From Corynebacterium hansenii (GTDB lineage: Bacteria; Actinomycetota; Actinomycetes; Mycobacteriales; Mycobacteriaceae), in NCBI RefSeq assembly GCF_030408795.1, contig NZ_CP047211.1, positions 1,426,001 through 1,490,000 of the forward strand: a DNA stretch of 64,000 nucleotides, given 5' to 3'. Both the position numbers and the translations under genes were made by a program. This document shows, one piece after another, positions 26,787 through 36,367 of the stretch. Within the stretch, counting starts at the first letter, position 1. Every line of letters starts with the position of its first letter. Below the pieces are notes generated by a model. That model saw nothing but the letters and a program-made list of their open reading frames with translations, had not been told where the DNA came from and did not search any database.

Positions 26787-28049
26787 ATGTCGGACATCCG
26801 CGACAGCGCACGCACCAATTCCGCCATCGCAGTCGACGAGCGCGACAAGGCCGTCGCCGACCGGGGATTCTTCACCCGGCTGTACACGGGTTCGGGCGGC
26901 ATCGACGTCATCGGCAAGCGGCGCAAGTGGTACCGGATCACCGCGGCGCTGCTGCTGTTGTGCATCGGCGCGATGGCCTTCCGCGGCTTCGCGCTGGGCA
27001 TCGAATTCGAAGGCGGCACCCGCATGACCATGCCGCCGGCGAACGTGACCGAGGAGCAGGCGCAGGACGTCTTCGAGAAGTCCACCGGCGTCGAGCCGAA
27101 GCTGGTGCAGATCATCGGCGCCGGCGACGCCCGCGTCCTGGAGATCACCTCCGAGCGCCTCGGCGAGGAGAAGATCGCCGACGCCCGCCGGGCCCTGTTC
27201 GACGCCTTCCAGCCGGTCGACGCCTCGGGTACCCCTTCACCGGACGCGATCGGCGATTCGACGGTCTCCGAGTCGTGGGGCGGTTCGGTCACCGAACGGA
27301 TGATCCTGGCCATGGCGGCGTTCCTGGCGCTGGTGTTCGCGTACATCGCCATCCGCTTCGAACGGGACATGGCCATCGCGGCGATCGCGGCGCTGATCGT
27401 CGACGGCATCGTCATCGCCGGCATCTACTCGCTGGTGGGCTTCGAGGTGACGCCGGCGACGGTCATCGGCCTGCTGACGGTGCTGTCCTTCTCGCTGTAC
27501 GACACCGTCGTCGTCTTCGACAAGGTCCGCGAGAACACCGCCGGCTTCCGCCAGTCCACGCGCCGCACCTACGCGGAGCAGGTCAACCTGGCGGTGAACC
27601 AGACCATCATGCGTTCGATCAACACCACGGTGTCGTCGCTGCTGCCGATCCTGGCGCTGATGGTCATCGCCGTCGGCCTGCTGGGCGTGGGCACGCTGAA
27701 GGACCTGGCGCTGGTGCAGTTCATCGGCATCATCCAGGGCACGTTCTCGTCGATCTTCCTGGCCGCGTCGATCCTGGTGTCGCTGAAGCGCCGACAGAAG
27801 GCATACGCCGCGCACGACCGCAAGGTCGCCGAGGCCCGCGAGTCTGGCACCGCTCCGGAGTTCCCCGGCTCGGCGGAGGGCGCCGACGGTGCGCTTGACG
27901 ACGACGCCGCGCGACTCGACCGGCCGCGCCGCCCGATCGTGACCCCCACCGCGCCGAATCGCCCGAGGCCGGCCAGCTACTTCGCCGACCACGGTGGCGA
28001 AGACGGTGGCGACGACCCGCGACCGTCGACGTGGCGGCCGGGGCGCTGA
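26787..28049 (+). CDS. secF: protein translocase subunit SecF
   Basis: Second RND-type subunit of the SecDF complex, 420 residues. GIEFEGGTRMTM near residue 72 and SLYDTVVVFDKVREN near 235 are the family signatures; six spans are predicted. AGGAGGTGA precedes the ATG at ideal distance. A roughly 80-residue hydrophilic Asp/Pro/Arg-rich tail follows the last span. A strong terminator comes next, so secF ends the operon. Confidence 0.96.
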   Translation: MSDIRDSARTNSAIAVDERDKAVADRGFFTRLYTGSGGIDVIGKRRKWYRITAALLLLCIGAMAFRGFALGIEFEGGTRMTMPPANVTEEQAQDVFEKSTGVEPKLVQIIGAGDARVLEITSERLGEEKIADARRALFDAFQPVDASGTPSPDAIGDSTVSESWGGSVTERMILAMAAFLALVFAYIAIRFERDMAIAAIAALIVDGIVIAGIYSLVGFEVTPATVIGLLTVLSFSLYDTVVVFDKVRENTAGFRQSTRRTYAEQVNLAVNQTIMRSINTTVSSLLPILALMVIAVGLLGVGTLKDLALVQFIGIIQGTFSSIFLAASILVSLKRRQKAYAAHDRKVAEARESGTAPEFPGSAEGADGALDDDAARLDRPRRPIVTPTAPNRPRPASYFADHGGEDGGDDPRPSTWRPGR

Positions 28050-28085
28050 CGCGACCCGCCGCGGCACCCGCGGCATGAGCGGGGG

Positions 28086-28125
28086 ACCCGCCCGGAAAGC
28101 ACCATGCTTTCCGGGCGGGTCTTTT
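28086..28125 (+). terminator. rho-independent terminator after secF
   Basis: A perfect 15-bp stem (28086-28100 with 28106-28120), loop ACCAT, then CTTTT. Confidence 0.9.
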
Positions 28126-28205
28126 CGCTGCCCGGTGGCCGGAACGAGGGAGGGCAGCGCGCGGGCCGATGCGTTCGAGTTCCGCGGAGCGTGGAAAGAT
28201 GGGGG

Positions 28206-28224
28206 TAACGTTGTCGCGACAACG
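28206..28224 (+). promoter_or_regulatory. apt promoter -10 with overlapping 16-bp palindrome
   Basis: TAACGT (28206-28211) is a likely -10. CGTTGTCG and CGACAACG (28209-28224) form a perfect 16-bp palindrome overlapping the -10 and the expected transcription start, an arrangement typical of a repressor operator. The regulator is unknown. Confidence 0.45.
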
Positions 28225-28271
28225 CAATTTGGTGACGTCATGTTCCCGTTTCCCCGAAAGCGAGGATCCCC

Positions 28272-28883
28272 GTGGCATATGAGAACGCGCGGGCCGCATT
28301 GGACGATCTGATTCGTCTGGTGCCCGATTTTCCGACCGAAGGCGTCCTCTTCGAGGACCTGACCCCGGTGCTCGCGGATCCCGAGGGATTCCGCCTCATC
28401 GTCGATGAGGTGGCGGAGGCGTGCACGGGATTCGGGGCCGACGTCATCGGAGGCCTGGATGCCCGCGGTTTCCTGATCGGCTCGGCGGTCGCGTACCGCA
28501 TGGGGCTCGGCGTGCTGGCGGTGCGCAAGAAGGGCAAGCTGCCCCCGCCGGTGCACACGGAGTCCTACGACCTCGAGTACGGCTCGGCGGCGCTGGAAAT
28601 CCCCGCTTCCGGCCTCGACCTGACCGGCAAGCGCGTGGTCCTCGTCGATGACGTGCTGGCCACCGGCGGCACCATGGCCGCGGCGCGTTCGCTGCTGGAG
28701 AAGTGCGGCGCGACGGTGACCGGCCTGTGCGCGGTGCTGGAGGTGCCAGGACTCGGCGGCCGCGACAAGCTGTCGGAGCTGCCGCTGTACGTGGTGAACG
28801 GGTCCGGCGGTGTCAACGGGTCCGGCGGTGAACCGGCCGGCGAGACCGCCGGCGCACCTGCCGTTGGGGCGGAGAATGGCTGA
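28272..28883 (+). CDS. apt: adenine phosphoribosyltransferase
   Basis: Salvages adenine to AMP using PRPP. The 203-residue protein has the PRPP-binding motif [14 protein letters not shown] near residue 120, [14 protein letters not shown] near 60 and [15 protein letters not shown] near the start. The tail beyond the fold is a Gly/Ser/Ala repeat ([11 protein letters not shown]). GTG 28272 has GAGGA upstream. It overlaps rel by 8 nt. In C. glutamicum and M. tuberculosis a peptide-binding lipoprotein gene separates secF from apt; none is present here. Confidence 0.95.
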   Translation: MAYENARAALDDLIRLVPDFPTEGVLFEDLTPVLADPEGFRLIVDEVAEACTGFGADVIGGLDARGFLIGSAVAYRMGLGVLAVRKKGKLPPPVHTESYDLEYGSAALEIPASGLDLTGKRVVLVDDVLATGGTMAAARSLLEKCGATVTGLCAVLEVPGLGGRDKLSELPLYVVNGSGGVNGSGGEPAGETAGAPAVGAENG

Positions 28884-31137
28884 TCGTTCGCCGCGCCGCT
28901 ATGGCGCACGCCTTGCGCGGAGCCTGACCGGCGCGCGCACGAAGGTCAACCCGGTCCTCGATCCGCTGGTGGCCATCCACCGCGAGGTCCATCCCCGCTC
29001 CGATCTGTCGCAGCTGCAGCGCGCCTACGACGTCGCGGAGAAGCTCCACGAGGGGGTCAAGCGGAAGTCGGGGGAGCCGTACATCACCCACCCGCTGGCG
29101 GTGGCGACCATCGCGGCGGAGATCGGCATGGACACGACCACGCTGGTCGCGGCGCTGCTCCACGACACGGTGGAGGACACCGACTATTCGCTGGACGACC
29201 TCACCCGCGATTTCGGGCCCGAGGTCGCGCGTCTGGTCGACGGCGTGACCAAGCTGGACAAGGTCGCGTTCGGCTCGGCCGCCGAAGGCGAGACGGTGCG
29301 CAAGATGGTCGTGGCCATGAGCCAGGATCCGCGCGTGCTGGTGATCAAGGTCTGCGACCGCCTGCACAACATGCGCACCATGCGTTTCCTGCCGCCGGAG
29401 AAGCAGGCGAAGAAGGCCCGCGAAACCCTCGAGGTCATCGCCCCGCTGGCGCACCGCCTGGGCATGGCCAGCGTCAAGTGGGAGCTGGAGGACCTGTCCT
29501 TCGCCATCCTCTACCCGAAGAAGTACGACGAGATCGTGCGCCTGGTCGCCGACCGCGCCCCGCAGCGCGACCGGTACCTGAAGCAGGTTTCCGACGAGGT
29601 CACCGCCGACCTGCGCGCCGCGCACATCGAGGCGAAGGTGATGGGGCGGCCGAAGCACTATTGGTCGATTTACCAGAAGATGATCGTGCGGGGGCACGAC
29701 TTCGACGAGATCTTCGACCTGGTGGGCATCCGCGTTCTCGTGGACACCACCAAGGACTGCTACGCGGCGATGGGCGCCGTGCATTCGCTGTACCAGCCGA
29801 TGCCGGGCCGCTTCAAGGACTACATCTCGGCCCCGCGCTTCGGCGTCTACCAGTCGCTGCACACGACGGTGATCGGCCCGGGCGGCAATGCGCTGGAGGT
29901 GCAGATCCGCACCCACGAGATGCACTACAACGCCGAATACGGCATCGCCGCCCATTGGCGGTACAAGGAGACCAAGGGCTCGCACAAGGGCGACGCCGCC
30001 GAGGTCGACCAGATGGCGTGGATGCGCCAGATGCTCGACTGGCAGCGCGAGGCCGCCGACCCCAACGAGTTCCTCGACTCGCTGCGTTACGACCTCGCGT
30101 CCAACGAGATCTTCGTGTTCACGCCGAAGGGCGACGTCATGACGCTGCCCGTCGACGCCACCCCGGTGGACTTCGCCTACGCCGTGCACACCGAGATCGG
30201 CCACCGCTGCATCGGCGCGAAGGTCAACGGCAAGCTCGTCGCGCTCGAGTCGGCCCTGAAGACCGGTGACCGGGTCGAGGTGTTCACCTCCAAGGACCAG
30301 CATTCGGGCCCGTCGAAGGACTGGGCGACGTTCGTGAAGTCGCCGCGCGCCAAGGCGAAGATCCGCCAGTGGTTCGCCAAGGAGCGCCGCGAGGAGGCCC
30401 TCGACGCCGGCCGCGACGCGCTGGCGGCGGAGGTCCAGCGCGGCGGGCTGCCCATGCACCGCCTGTTCACGCCGCAGACGATGAAGCAGATCGCCTCGGA
30501 GCTGAACTTCGCCGACGTCGATGCGCTGTACACGGCCATCGGCGAGGGCGCGGTGAGCGCGAAGCACGTCACCAACCGCCTCATGGCGCAGTTCTCCAGC
30601 AAGGACGACGCGGAGGATCAGCTCGCCGCGCGGACGCCGCTGTCGAAGCTGCAGGCGCCGGAGAAGCGCCGCCGCGCCGATGGCGTCGGCGTGCTCGTCG
30701 CGGGGTCGGCGGACATGATGGCGAAGCTGGCCAAGTGCTGCACCCCGGTGCCCGGCGACAAGATCTTCGGCTTCGTCACCCGCGGCGGCGGCGTCAGCGT
30801 CCACCGCACCGACTGCACGAACGCCGCGAAGCTGAAGGAGGAGCCCGAGCGACTCATCGAGGTCGAGTGGGCCAGCGACTCCTCGGGCGCGGTCTTCACC
30901 GTGACCGTGCAGATCGAGGCGCTCGACCGCCACGGCCTGCTGTCGGAGATCACCCGCACCATCAGCGAGCAGAAGGTCTCCATCATCGCGACGTCCTCGC
31001 ACACCGCGGAAGATCGCGTGGCCGTCATGCGCTTCACGTTCGAGGTCTCGGACATCAAGCAGCTGGGCTACATCATCTCCGTCCTGCGCGGCGTCGAGGG
31101 CGTCTACGACGTCTTCCGCGTCACCAGCGGCGGGTAG
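28876..31137 (+). CDS. rel: bifunctional (p)ppGpp synthetase/hydrolase
   Basis: Makes and degrades the stringent-response alarmone. The 753-residue protein has an HD hydrolase domain (HDTVEDTD near residue 96), the synthetase domain ([13 protein letters not shown] near 335 and [24 protein letters not shown]), a TGS domain near 415-480, a Cys-containing region ([14 protein letters not shown]) and a C-terminal ACT domain. Both catalytic halves look intact. The start at 28876 overlaps the end of apt. Coupling with apt links purine salvage and alarmone metabolism, as in relatives. Confidence 0.96.
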   Translation: MADRSPRRYGARLARSLTGARTKVNPVLDPLVAIHREVHPRSDLSQLQRAYDVAEKLHEGVKRKSGEPYITHPLAVATIAAEIGMDTTTLVAALLHDTVEDTDYSLDDLTRDFGPEVARLVDGVTKLDKVAFGSAAEGETVRKMVVAMSQDPRVLVIKVCDRLHNMRTMRFLPPEKQAKKARETLEVIAPLAHRLGMASVKWELEDLSFAILYPKKYDEIVRLVADRAPQRDRYLKQVSDEVTADLRAAHIEAKVMGRPKHYWSIYQKMIVRGHDFDEIFDLVGIRVLVDTTKDCYAAMGAVHSLYQPMPGRFKDYISAPRFGVYQSLHTTVIGPGGNALEVQIRTHEMHYNAEYGIAAHWRYKETKGSHKGDAAEVDQMAWMRQMLDWQREAADPNEFLDSLRYDLASNEIFVFTPKGDVMTLPVDATPVDFAYAVHTEIGHRCIGAKVNGKLVALESALKTGDRVEVFTSKDQHSGPSKDWATFVKSPRAKAKIRQWFAKERREEALDAGRDALAAEVQRGGLPMHRLFTPQTMKQIASELNFADVDALYTAIGEGAVSAKHVTNRLMAQFSSKDDAEDQLAARTPLSKLQAPEKRRRADGVGVLVAGSADMMAKLAKCCTPVPGDKIFGFVTRGGGVSVHRTDCTNAAKLKEEPERLIEVEWASDSSGAVFTVTVQIEALDRHGLLSEITRTISEQKVSIIATSSHTAEDRVAVMRFTFEVSDIKQLGYIISVLRGVEGVYDVFRVTSGG

Positions 31138-31139
31138 TC

Positions 31140-31198
31140 GCTTGACGACGAAAACCGGCCCCGCACGCGATGTGCGGGGCCGGTGGCCGTCGTGAAGC
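31140..31198. terminator. terminator flanked by an inverted pair of an 11-base motif
   Basis: Between convergent rel and ppiB a perfect 13-bp stem (31154-31166 with 31172-31184, loop GCGAT) has TTTT on the ppiB side. At exactly 3 nt outside each arm lie GCTTGACGACG (31140-31150) and CGTCGTGAAGC (31188-31198), complementary except at the central base. The layout matches 3619-3682. Confidence 0.8.
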
Positions 31199-31242
31199 GG
31201 ATCGCCGGGGACGGGGCCGGGAGCCGGTGCCGGGAGGCCGGA

Positions 31243-32097
31243 CTAGGAGACGGTGGCCGTCTCGATGCGGACCTCTTCCTTGGGCTTGCCGTCGGTCTGG
31301 CCGCCGTCGATGCCCTTGCCGGCGATGCCCTTGGCCACCTTGAGGCCCTCCGGCGTCATGGTGCCCAGCACCGAGTAATTCGGCTGAAGCTGGCTGGGGC
31401 CGTAGTTGAGGAAGAACTGCGAGCCGTTGGTGTCCGGGCCGGAGTTGGCCATGGCGATGGAGCCCTCGGGGTAGATGGTCTCCTGCGGGACGTTCGGCTG
31501 GTCCTTCGGGTACTCGTCGGCGAAGGTGAAGCCGGGGCCGCCGGCGCCGGTGCCCGTGGGATCGCCGCACTGCAGGACCTGGAGGCTGCCGGCGGTCATG
31601 CGGTGGCAGACCGTGTCGTTGTAGTAGCCCTCCTTGGCCAGGTGCTCGATGGCGTTGACGCCGCAGGGGGACAGGGAACGGTCGAGCTCCATGGGGATGT
31701 CGCCCTGGTTGGTCTTCAGCGTCACCGTGACCTTGCCCGTGGCGGGGACGTTGTCGGCGGACGGGGCGGAGACTTCCTTGGCGGCCGCGCCGCCCCCGGC
31801 CGGGTACTTGCAGGTGACGGTGTCGGGGAGCTTCTCGGCGCGGGCCATGGCCAGCGGGGTCAGCTGCGGGGCGGACGTCGGGGTCTGGCTGGCGGTGACG
31901 TCCTCGCCGTCCTTCGCGTCGTCCTTTTCGCCGCCCATGGTGGTCAGGAACCAGATGCCGCCGACCAGCACGACCAGGATGGCAAGCGTGGCCACGACGA
32001 CGCCCAACGGCTTGACCTTCTCCGCCCGGTCGCGGCGGCCGAGCTCGCGCTCGAGGTTCTTCATCGCCTCGCGGCGTCGCTGTTCATTGCCCTGCAC
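31243..32097 (-). CDS. ppiB: membrane-anchored peptidyl-prolyl cis-trans isomerase (cyclophilin)
   Basis: A 284-residue cyclophilin tethered by one N-terminal transmembrane span (about residues 30-50) after a charged cytoplasmic segment rich in Glu and Arg. A Thr/Pro/Ser linker leads to the isomerase domain, with the conserved His-Arg of the active site in VCHRMTAG, GSQFFLNYG near 230 and VLGTM. It should fold proteins outside the membrane. GTG 32097 follows AAAGAGG. Context (rel on one side, metallo-hydrolase and hisS on the other) matches M. tuberculosis Rv2582. Confidence 0.93.
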   Translation of the reverse strand: MQGNEQRRREAMKNLERELGRRDRAEKVKPLGVVVATLAILVVLVGGIWFLTTMGGEKDDAKDGEDVTASQTPTSAPQLTPLAMARAEKLPDTVTCKYPAGGGAAAKEVSAPSADNVPATGKVTVTLKTNQGDIPMELDRSLSPCGVNAIEHLAKEGYYNDTVCHRMTAGSLQVLQCGDPTGTGAGGPGFTFADEYPKDQPNVPQETIYPEGSIAMANSGPDTNGSQFFLNYGPSQLQPNYSVLGTMTPEGLKVAKGIAGKGIDGGQTDGKPKEEVRIETATVS

Positions 32098-32132
32098 GGT
32101 TACCTCTTTCGATCGTTGACCGGTCTGCCGTG

Positions 32133-32138
32133 ACATTA
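32133..32138 (-). promoter_or_regulatory. candidate -10 TAATGT of ppiB
   Basis: TAATGT about 36 nt before the GTG of ppiB gives a short leader containing the AAAGAGG ribosome binding site. Confidence 0.4.
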
Positions 32139-32206
32139 TGCCCTGCCGCGGCCCCGCACCGGGGAACCGGGCCGGGGGGCGTCGCGGCGGGGCGGGGGCG
32201 GCGAAG

Positions 32207-32212
32207 TAGTAT
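32207..32212 (+). promoter_or_regulatory. candidate -10 TAGTAT of the metallo-hydrolase gene
   Basis: TAGTAT lies about 62 nt before ATG 32275 and serves a transcript that probably includes hisS. Confidence 0.4.
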
Positions 32213-32274
32213 GTTCGACGAAACACTGCCCGGCGACGCCGTCGTCACCCGCTTCCCACCCCGATTGGAGTCCC

Positions 32275-32958
32275 ATGGAGATCATCGGTTTCCCCTCCGG
32301 TCCGCTCGAGACCAACTGCTACGTCGCCACCGGCCACACGATGGACGGCGACGCCGCCGACGGACCGGTCCCCGTGGTCATCATCGACCCGGGCATGGAC
32401 GCGCTGGGCCGCCTGAAGCGGGAGTGCGAGGAGCGCAACCTCAAACCGGAGGCGGTGCTGCTGACCCACGGGCACATCGACCACACCCGCGACGTCGGCG
32501 ACGTGTCCCGCGAGTGGGGGATCCCGGTGTACATCAGCCCGCATGACCGTTTCATGCTGGAGAATCCGCTCATCGGCGCGGGGCTCAGCCTGGGCAAGAT
32601 GTTCAACGTCGCGGAGATGGTGCCGCCGACCGACATCCACGACCTCGACGACGGCGACGAGGTCAAGTTCGCCGGCCTGGCCTTCGAGGTCATCCACGCC
32701 CCGGGGCATTCGCCGGGCTGCATCATGCTGCGCGCCTTCGACGGCGGCGACGAGATCGTCTTCTCCGGGGACGTGCTGTTCGCCGGTTCGATCGGCCGCA
32801 CCGATCTTCCGGGTGCCGACCCGCAGGACATGATGGATTCGCTGAAGAACCGCGTCCTGCCGCTCGACGACGACCTGACCATCCTGCCGGGCCACGGCCC
32901 GACGTCCACGATCGGCCGGGAGAAGGCCCATAATCCGTTCCTCGCGCAGGTGAAGTAA
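32275..32958 (+). CDS. metallo-beta-lactamase-fold hydrolase (glyoxalase II-like)
   Basis: A 227-residue two-metal hydrolase. The [10 protein letters not shown] motif near residue 64 supplies HxHxDH, the later His is in HAPGHSPGC near 142, the bridging Asp in [13 protein letters not shown] near 163 and the final His in LPGHGP near 207. In M. tuberculosis the equivalent gene (Rv2581c) also lies between ppiB and hisS and is called a possible glyoxalase II. Since actinobacteria lack glutathione, the true thioester substrate is uncertain. GGAG lies upstream of ATG 32275. Confidence 0.88.
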   Translation: MEIIGFPSGPLETNCYVATGHTMDGDAADGPVPVVIIDPGMDALGRLKRECEERNLKPEAVLLTHGHIDHTRDVGDVSREWGIPVYISPHDRFMLENPLIGAGLSLGKMFNVAEMVPPTDIHDLDDGDEVKFAGLAFEVIHAPGHSPGCIMLRAFDGGDEIVFSGDVLFAGSIGRTDLPGADPQDMMDSLKNRVLPLDDDLTILPGHGPTSTIGREKAHNPFLAQVK

Positions 32959-32968
32959 GGTTGCCCGG

Positions 32969-34258
32969 GTGACCGAGCAGCAGAAGAAGCAGAAGATCCG
33001 TCCCTTCACCGCGCCGAAGGGCGTGCCGGACTACGTGCCGCCGACGTCGCGCGCCTTCGAGGCCGTGCGGGGTTACCTGCAGCATCGCGCCCGCCTGGCG
33101 GGGTACGAGCACATCGAGCTGCCCGTCTTCGAGGACACCGGCCTGTTCGCCCGCGGCGTGGGCGAGTCCACCGACGTGGTGTCGAAGGAGATGTACACCT
33201 TCGCCGACCGCGGCGACCGGTCCGTGACGTTGCGCCCGGAGGGCACCGCGGGCGTCATGCGCGCGGTGATCGAGCACAACCTCGACCGCGGCCAGCTGCC
33301 GGTGAAGCTGTCCTACGCGGGCCCGTTCTTCCGTTACGAGCGCCCGCAGGCCGGCCGTTACCGCCAGCTGCAGCAGGTCGGCGTGGAGGCCATCGGCGTC
33401 GATGATCCGGCCCTGGACGCCGAGGTCGTCGCGCTGGCGGACGCCTCCTTCCGCGGCATCGGGCTGACCGGCCACCGACTGGAGCTGACGTCGCTGGGCG
33501 ACGATTCCTGCCGCCCGGAGTACCGCCGCAAGCTGCAGGACTTCCTCTTCGCCCTGCCGCTGGACGAGGAGACCCGCCGCCGCGCCGAGCTCAACCCGCT
33601 GCGCGTGCTCGACGACAAGCGCCCCGAGGTCAAGGAGATGACCGCCGACGCCCCGGTGATGCTCGACCACCTGTCGCCGGAGTGCCGCGCCCACTTCGAG
33701 ACCGTCACCGGCCTCCTCGACGACATGGGCGTGGAGTACGTGATCAACCCGCGCATGGTCCGCGGCCTGGATTACTACACCAAGACCTGCTTCGAGTTCG
33801 TCCACGATGGTCTGGGCGCGCAGTCGGGCATCGGCGGCGGCGGCCGCTACGACGGCCTGATGGCCCAGCTCGGCGGCCAGGAACTGTCGGGCATCGGCTT
33901 CGGCCTGGGCGTCGACCGCGCGCTGCTGGCCCTGGAGACCGAGGGCAAGACCTTCGGCGGCGAGCGCCGCGTGGACGTCTACGGCGTGGCCCTCGGCGAG
34001 GACGCCTCCCGCGCGATGGCGGTTCTCGTCGGCAAGCTCCGCGACGCGGGGATCAGCTCCGACATGTCCTACGGCGGCCGCGGCCTGAAGGGCGCGATGA
34101 AGGGCGCCGACCGCGCCGGCGCGCGTTTCGCCCTGGTGCTCGGCGAGTCCGAGCTCGAGGCGGGCGAGGTCCAGCTCAAGGACTTGACGTCGCACGAGCA
34201 GCACGCGATCTCGCTTGACGACGCCGTCGCCCAGCTCAAGGCGCGCCTGGATCAGTAG
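32969..34258 (+). CDS. hisS: histidyl-tRNA synthetase
   Basis: Charges tRNA-His. The 429-residue class II synthetase has motif 2 ([21 protein letters not shown]), the His-specific motif [13 protein letters not shown] ([15 protein letters not shown] near residue 263) and motif 3 ([15 protein letters not shown]). GTG 32969 lies 10 nt after the metallo-hydrolase stop with TAAGG upstream. The end overlaps a minus-strand membrane gene by 7 nt. Confidence 0.96.
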   Translation: MTEQQKKQKIRPFTAPKGVPDYVPPTSRAFEAVRGYLQHRARLAGYEHIELPVFEDTGLFARGVGESTDVVSKEMYTFADRGDRSVTLRPEGTAGVMRAVIEHNLDRGQLPVKLSYAGPFFRYERPQAGRYRQLQQVGVEAIGVDDPALDAEVVALADASFRGIGLTGHRLELTSLGDDSCRPEYRRKLQDFLFALPLDEETRRRAELNPLRVLDDKRPEVKEMTADAPVMLDHLSPECRAHFETVTGLLDDMGVEYVINPRMVRGLDYYTKTCFEFVHDGLGAQSGIGGGGRYDGLMAQLGGQELSGIGFGLGVDRALLALETEGKTFGGERRVDVYGVALGEDASRAMAVLVGKLRDAGISSDMSYGGRGLKGAMKGADRAGARFALVLGESELEAGEVQLKDLTSHEQHAISLDDAVAQLKARLDQ

Positions 34259-34641
34259 GGGCGCCGCAGTTCCATTGCCGAGGCGATGGCGATCGCGGCG
34301 CACACCGGCGCCCAGAACCGTTCCTTCGGGGACGGCGACGCGGCATTCGGGATCACGGCCACGGCCATGACTCCGGCGACGACGCGGAGCATCCCGCGCG
34401 GCGCGGCCCCCGCGCCGATCATCGCGGCGGACGCCAGATAAGCCGGTGCCGCGACCGCGCTGATGGTCCGGAGCCGGGCCGGGAGCCGGCCGGGGTGCCC
34501 GCCTCCATAGGCCGCCGAGCCCCAGGGCATCCCGGCGGCGAGACCGGCCTGGAAGAGTCCGAGGGCGGCCAAACCCGACGTGGCGGCGATTCTCGTGGCC
34601 GCGATTCCGGTGGCGGCGATTTTGGTGATGGGCACCGGCAT
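34252..34641 (-). CDS. small hydrophobic membrane protein of unknown function
   Basis: A 129-residue protein with about four hydrophobic segments. [20 protein letters not shown] and [13 protein letters not shown] resemble a family of small actinobacterial membrane proteins that I recognise by pattern but cannot name. The N-terminus repeats IAAT three times. The ATG lies 4 nt after the serine dehydratase stop, so it is probably co-transcribed; its 3-prime end overlaps the end of convergent hisS by 7 nt. Confidence 0.6.
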   Translation of the reverse strand: MPVPITKIAATGIAATRIAATSGLAALGLFQAGLAAGMPWGSAAYGGGHPGRLPARLRTISAVAAPAYLASAAMIGAGAAPRGMLRVVAGVMAVAVIPNAASPSPKERFWAPVCAAIAIASAMELRRPY

Positions 34642-34645
34642 GAGG

Positions 34646-36199
34646 TCAGCACTCCGTCCTGTTCACGGGCATGCGCAGGGCGACCGCGAGGCCGCCGGTC
34701 GAGGTCTCCTTGTACTTGGTCATCATGTCGCGTCCGGTGGCGGCCATCGTCGCGACTGCCTCGTCGAGGGTCACCGCATGGTCGCCGTCGCCGAGCCGCG
34801 CCAGCCGAGCGGCGTTGATCGCCTGCACCGCGGCGACGGCGTTGCGCTCGATGCAGGGAATCTGGACGAGCCCGCCGACGGGATCGCAGGTCAGCCCCAG
34901 GTTGTGCTCGAGGGCGATCTCCGCGGCGTTCTCCACCTGGCGCGGGTCGCCGCCCATCACTTCGCACAGGCCAGCCGCCGCCATCGCCGCCGCCGATCCG
35001 ACCTCGCCCTGGCAGCCGACTTCGGCGCCGGAGATCGAGGCGTTTTCCTTCACCACGATGCCGATCGCCCCGGCCGCGAGCAGGAACCGGCGCGCCGCCT
35101 CGGGCGTGAAACCGGCGACGTAGACCCGTGCGTAGCGCATCACGGCGGGCACGATTCCCGCGGCGCCATTGGTCGGCGCGGTGACCACGCGGCCGCCGGC
35201 GGCGTTTTCCTCGTTGACGGCCAGCGCCCACAGGTTCACCCATTCCATGGCGGCCAGGGCGTCGGCTTTCTCGTCGGCGCGTGCCGATAACAACCTGCGG
35301 TGCAGTTCGAAGGCGCGGCGCCGGACGCCGAGGCCGCCGGGGAGGATGCCCTCGGCGGCCATGCCCGCGTCGATGCACTCGCGCATCGTCCGCCACACGG
35401 CGTCCAAATGCCCGTCGACGGTTTCGGGACCGCCGTGCAGAGCCGCTTCGTTGGCGGCCATGACTTCGGCGACGTCGAGGCCGGAATCCCGGCAGCGGGC
35501 CAGCAACTCGTCGCCCGTCGTGAATGGGTGGGGCACCGCGCCGCGGCGTCCGGCGGTCGATGCGCCGGCGCCCAGGCCGGATTCCGCGGCGTTTTTCGCG
35601 GCCATGTCCTCACCGGACAGGACGAACCCGCCGCCGACGGAGAACCACTCCTGGGTGAACTCTTCGTCCCCGGCTCGTGCGGTGAAGATCATGCCGTTGG
35701 GGTGGCCGTCGATTTCCCGCGGATCGAAGGTGATGCGGTAGGAGAAGGCGCCGGATTCAGCGTGAACCGTTCCGGTGGCGGGGATGTCGGTGCCCGGCAG
35801 TGGTTCGGCGTCCGGCGGCACGGTCTCCGGCGCGTGGCCCGCCAAGCCTAGGAGCACCGCGCGATCGGTGCCGTGGCCCCGACCGGTTGCCGCAAGCGAT
35901 CCGCGCAATTCGACGTCGACGGTCAACGAATCCGTCCGAGAACATGCATTGGCCCGGGATGGGTCACCGACCGGAGCAGCAGCGTCGCCCCGGGATGAGT
36001 CGTCGACCGGAGCAGTAGCGTCGCGAAGCTTCTGCGGCAGCTCGGTGGCCGAAGCAGGAACGCTCGCCGGGGAAGCGGCGTCGCGAAGCTTCTGGGGCAG
36101 CCCCCGCATGAACCCTGCGGCGGCCCACATGGGGCCGACGGTGTGCGAGGAGGAGGGGCCGATGCCGATGCTGAACAGATCGACGACGCTGATGGTCAT
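34646..36199 (-). CDS. sdaA: L-serine ammonia-lyase, iron-sulfur-dependent, single chain
   Basis: Converts L-serine to pyruvate and ammonia using a 4Fe-4S cluster. Fusion of beta and alpha domains in 517 residues. Cluster cysteines are in GCQGEVGSAAA, LTCDPVGG and QIPCIERN; SIGIGPSSSHTVGPM is at the N-terminus. Between residues about 34 and 82 is an insert built of in-frame repeats (LPQKLRDA twice, 20 residues apart, then a duplicated 12-codon unit) that the family normally lacks. I chose ATG 36199 because TAATGT lies 7 nt upstream; a GTG at 36208 would overlap that hexamer. Confidence 0.92.
   Translation of the reverse strand: MTISVVDLFSIGIGPSSSHTVGPMWAAAGFMRGLPQKLRDAASPASVPASATELPQKLRDATAPVDDSSRGDAAAPVGDPSRANACSRTDSLTVDVELRGSLAATGRGHGTDRAVLLGLAGHAPETVPPDAEPLPGTDIPATGTVHAESGAFSYRITFDPREIDGHPNGMIFTARAGDEEFTQEWFSVGGGFVLSGEDMAAKNAAESGLGAGASTAGRRGAVPHPFTTGDELLARCRDSGLDVAEVMAANEAALHGGPETVDGHLDAVWRTMRECIDAGMAAEGILPGGLGVRRRAFELHRRLLSARADEKADALAAMEWVNLWALAVNEENAAGGRVVTAPTNGAAGIVPAVMRYARVYVAGFTPEAARRFLLAAGAIGIVVKENASISGAEVGCQGEVGSAAAMAAAGLCEVMGGDPRQVENAAEIALEHNLGLTCDPVGGLVQIPCIERNAVAAVQAINAARLARLGDGDHAVTLDEAVATMAATGRDMMTKYKETSTGGLAVALRMPVNRTEC
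35953..36100 (-). repeat. in-frame tandem repeats inside the serine dehydratase gene
   Basis: A 36-bp unit at 35953-35988 is repeated at 35989-36024 with a few changes. A 23-bp block at 36018-36040 recurs at 36078-36100, exactly 60 bp away. All periods are multiples of three, so the reading frame stays open. Confidence 0.85.
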
Positions 36200-36206
36200 G
36201 TGAGCC

Positions 36207-36212
36207 ACATTA
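36207..36212 (-). promoter_or_regulatory. -10 hexamer TAATGT, leaderless promoter of sdaA
   Basis: TAATGT is followed by 7 nt and ATG 36199. An A/T-rich ACAAATTTG lies just upstream. Confidence 0.55.
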
Positions 36213-36367
36213 CAAATTTGGGGCCTCGCCGGTGTTTTGGCTGCTGCACGACGATCCCGTCGGCGTCCTCGCCGAAGTGCCGCGCGGTGCGAACGCCGTC
36301 TCGGACATCACGGCTGTTGCGTGAGAGGGGCCGTCTGGCTCACCTATGCGCGATCAGGGTTGCGCGA

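Noticed and set aside
36232..36324. Short plus-strand frame (GTG, 30 codons, VFWLLHDDPVGVLAEVP) divergent from sdaA
   Set aside because: The sequence looks less random than its surroundings and could be a gene remnant, but it has no ribosome binding site, no recognisable family and is too short to support.
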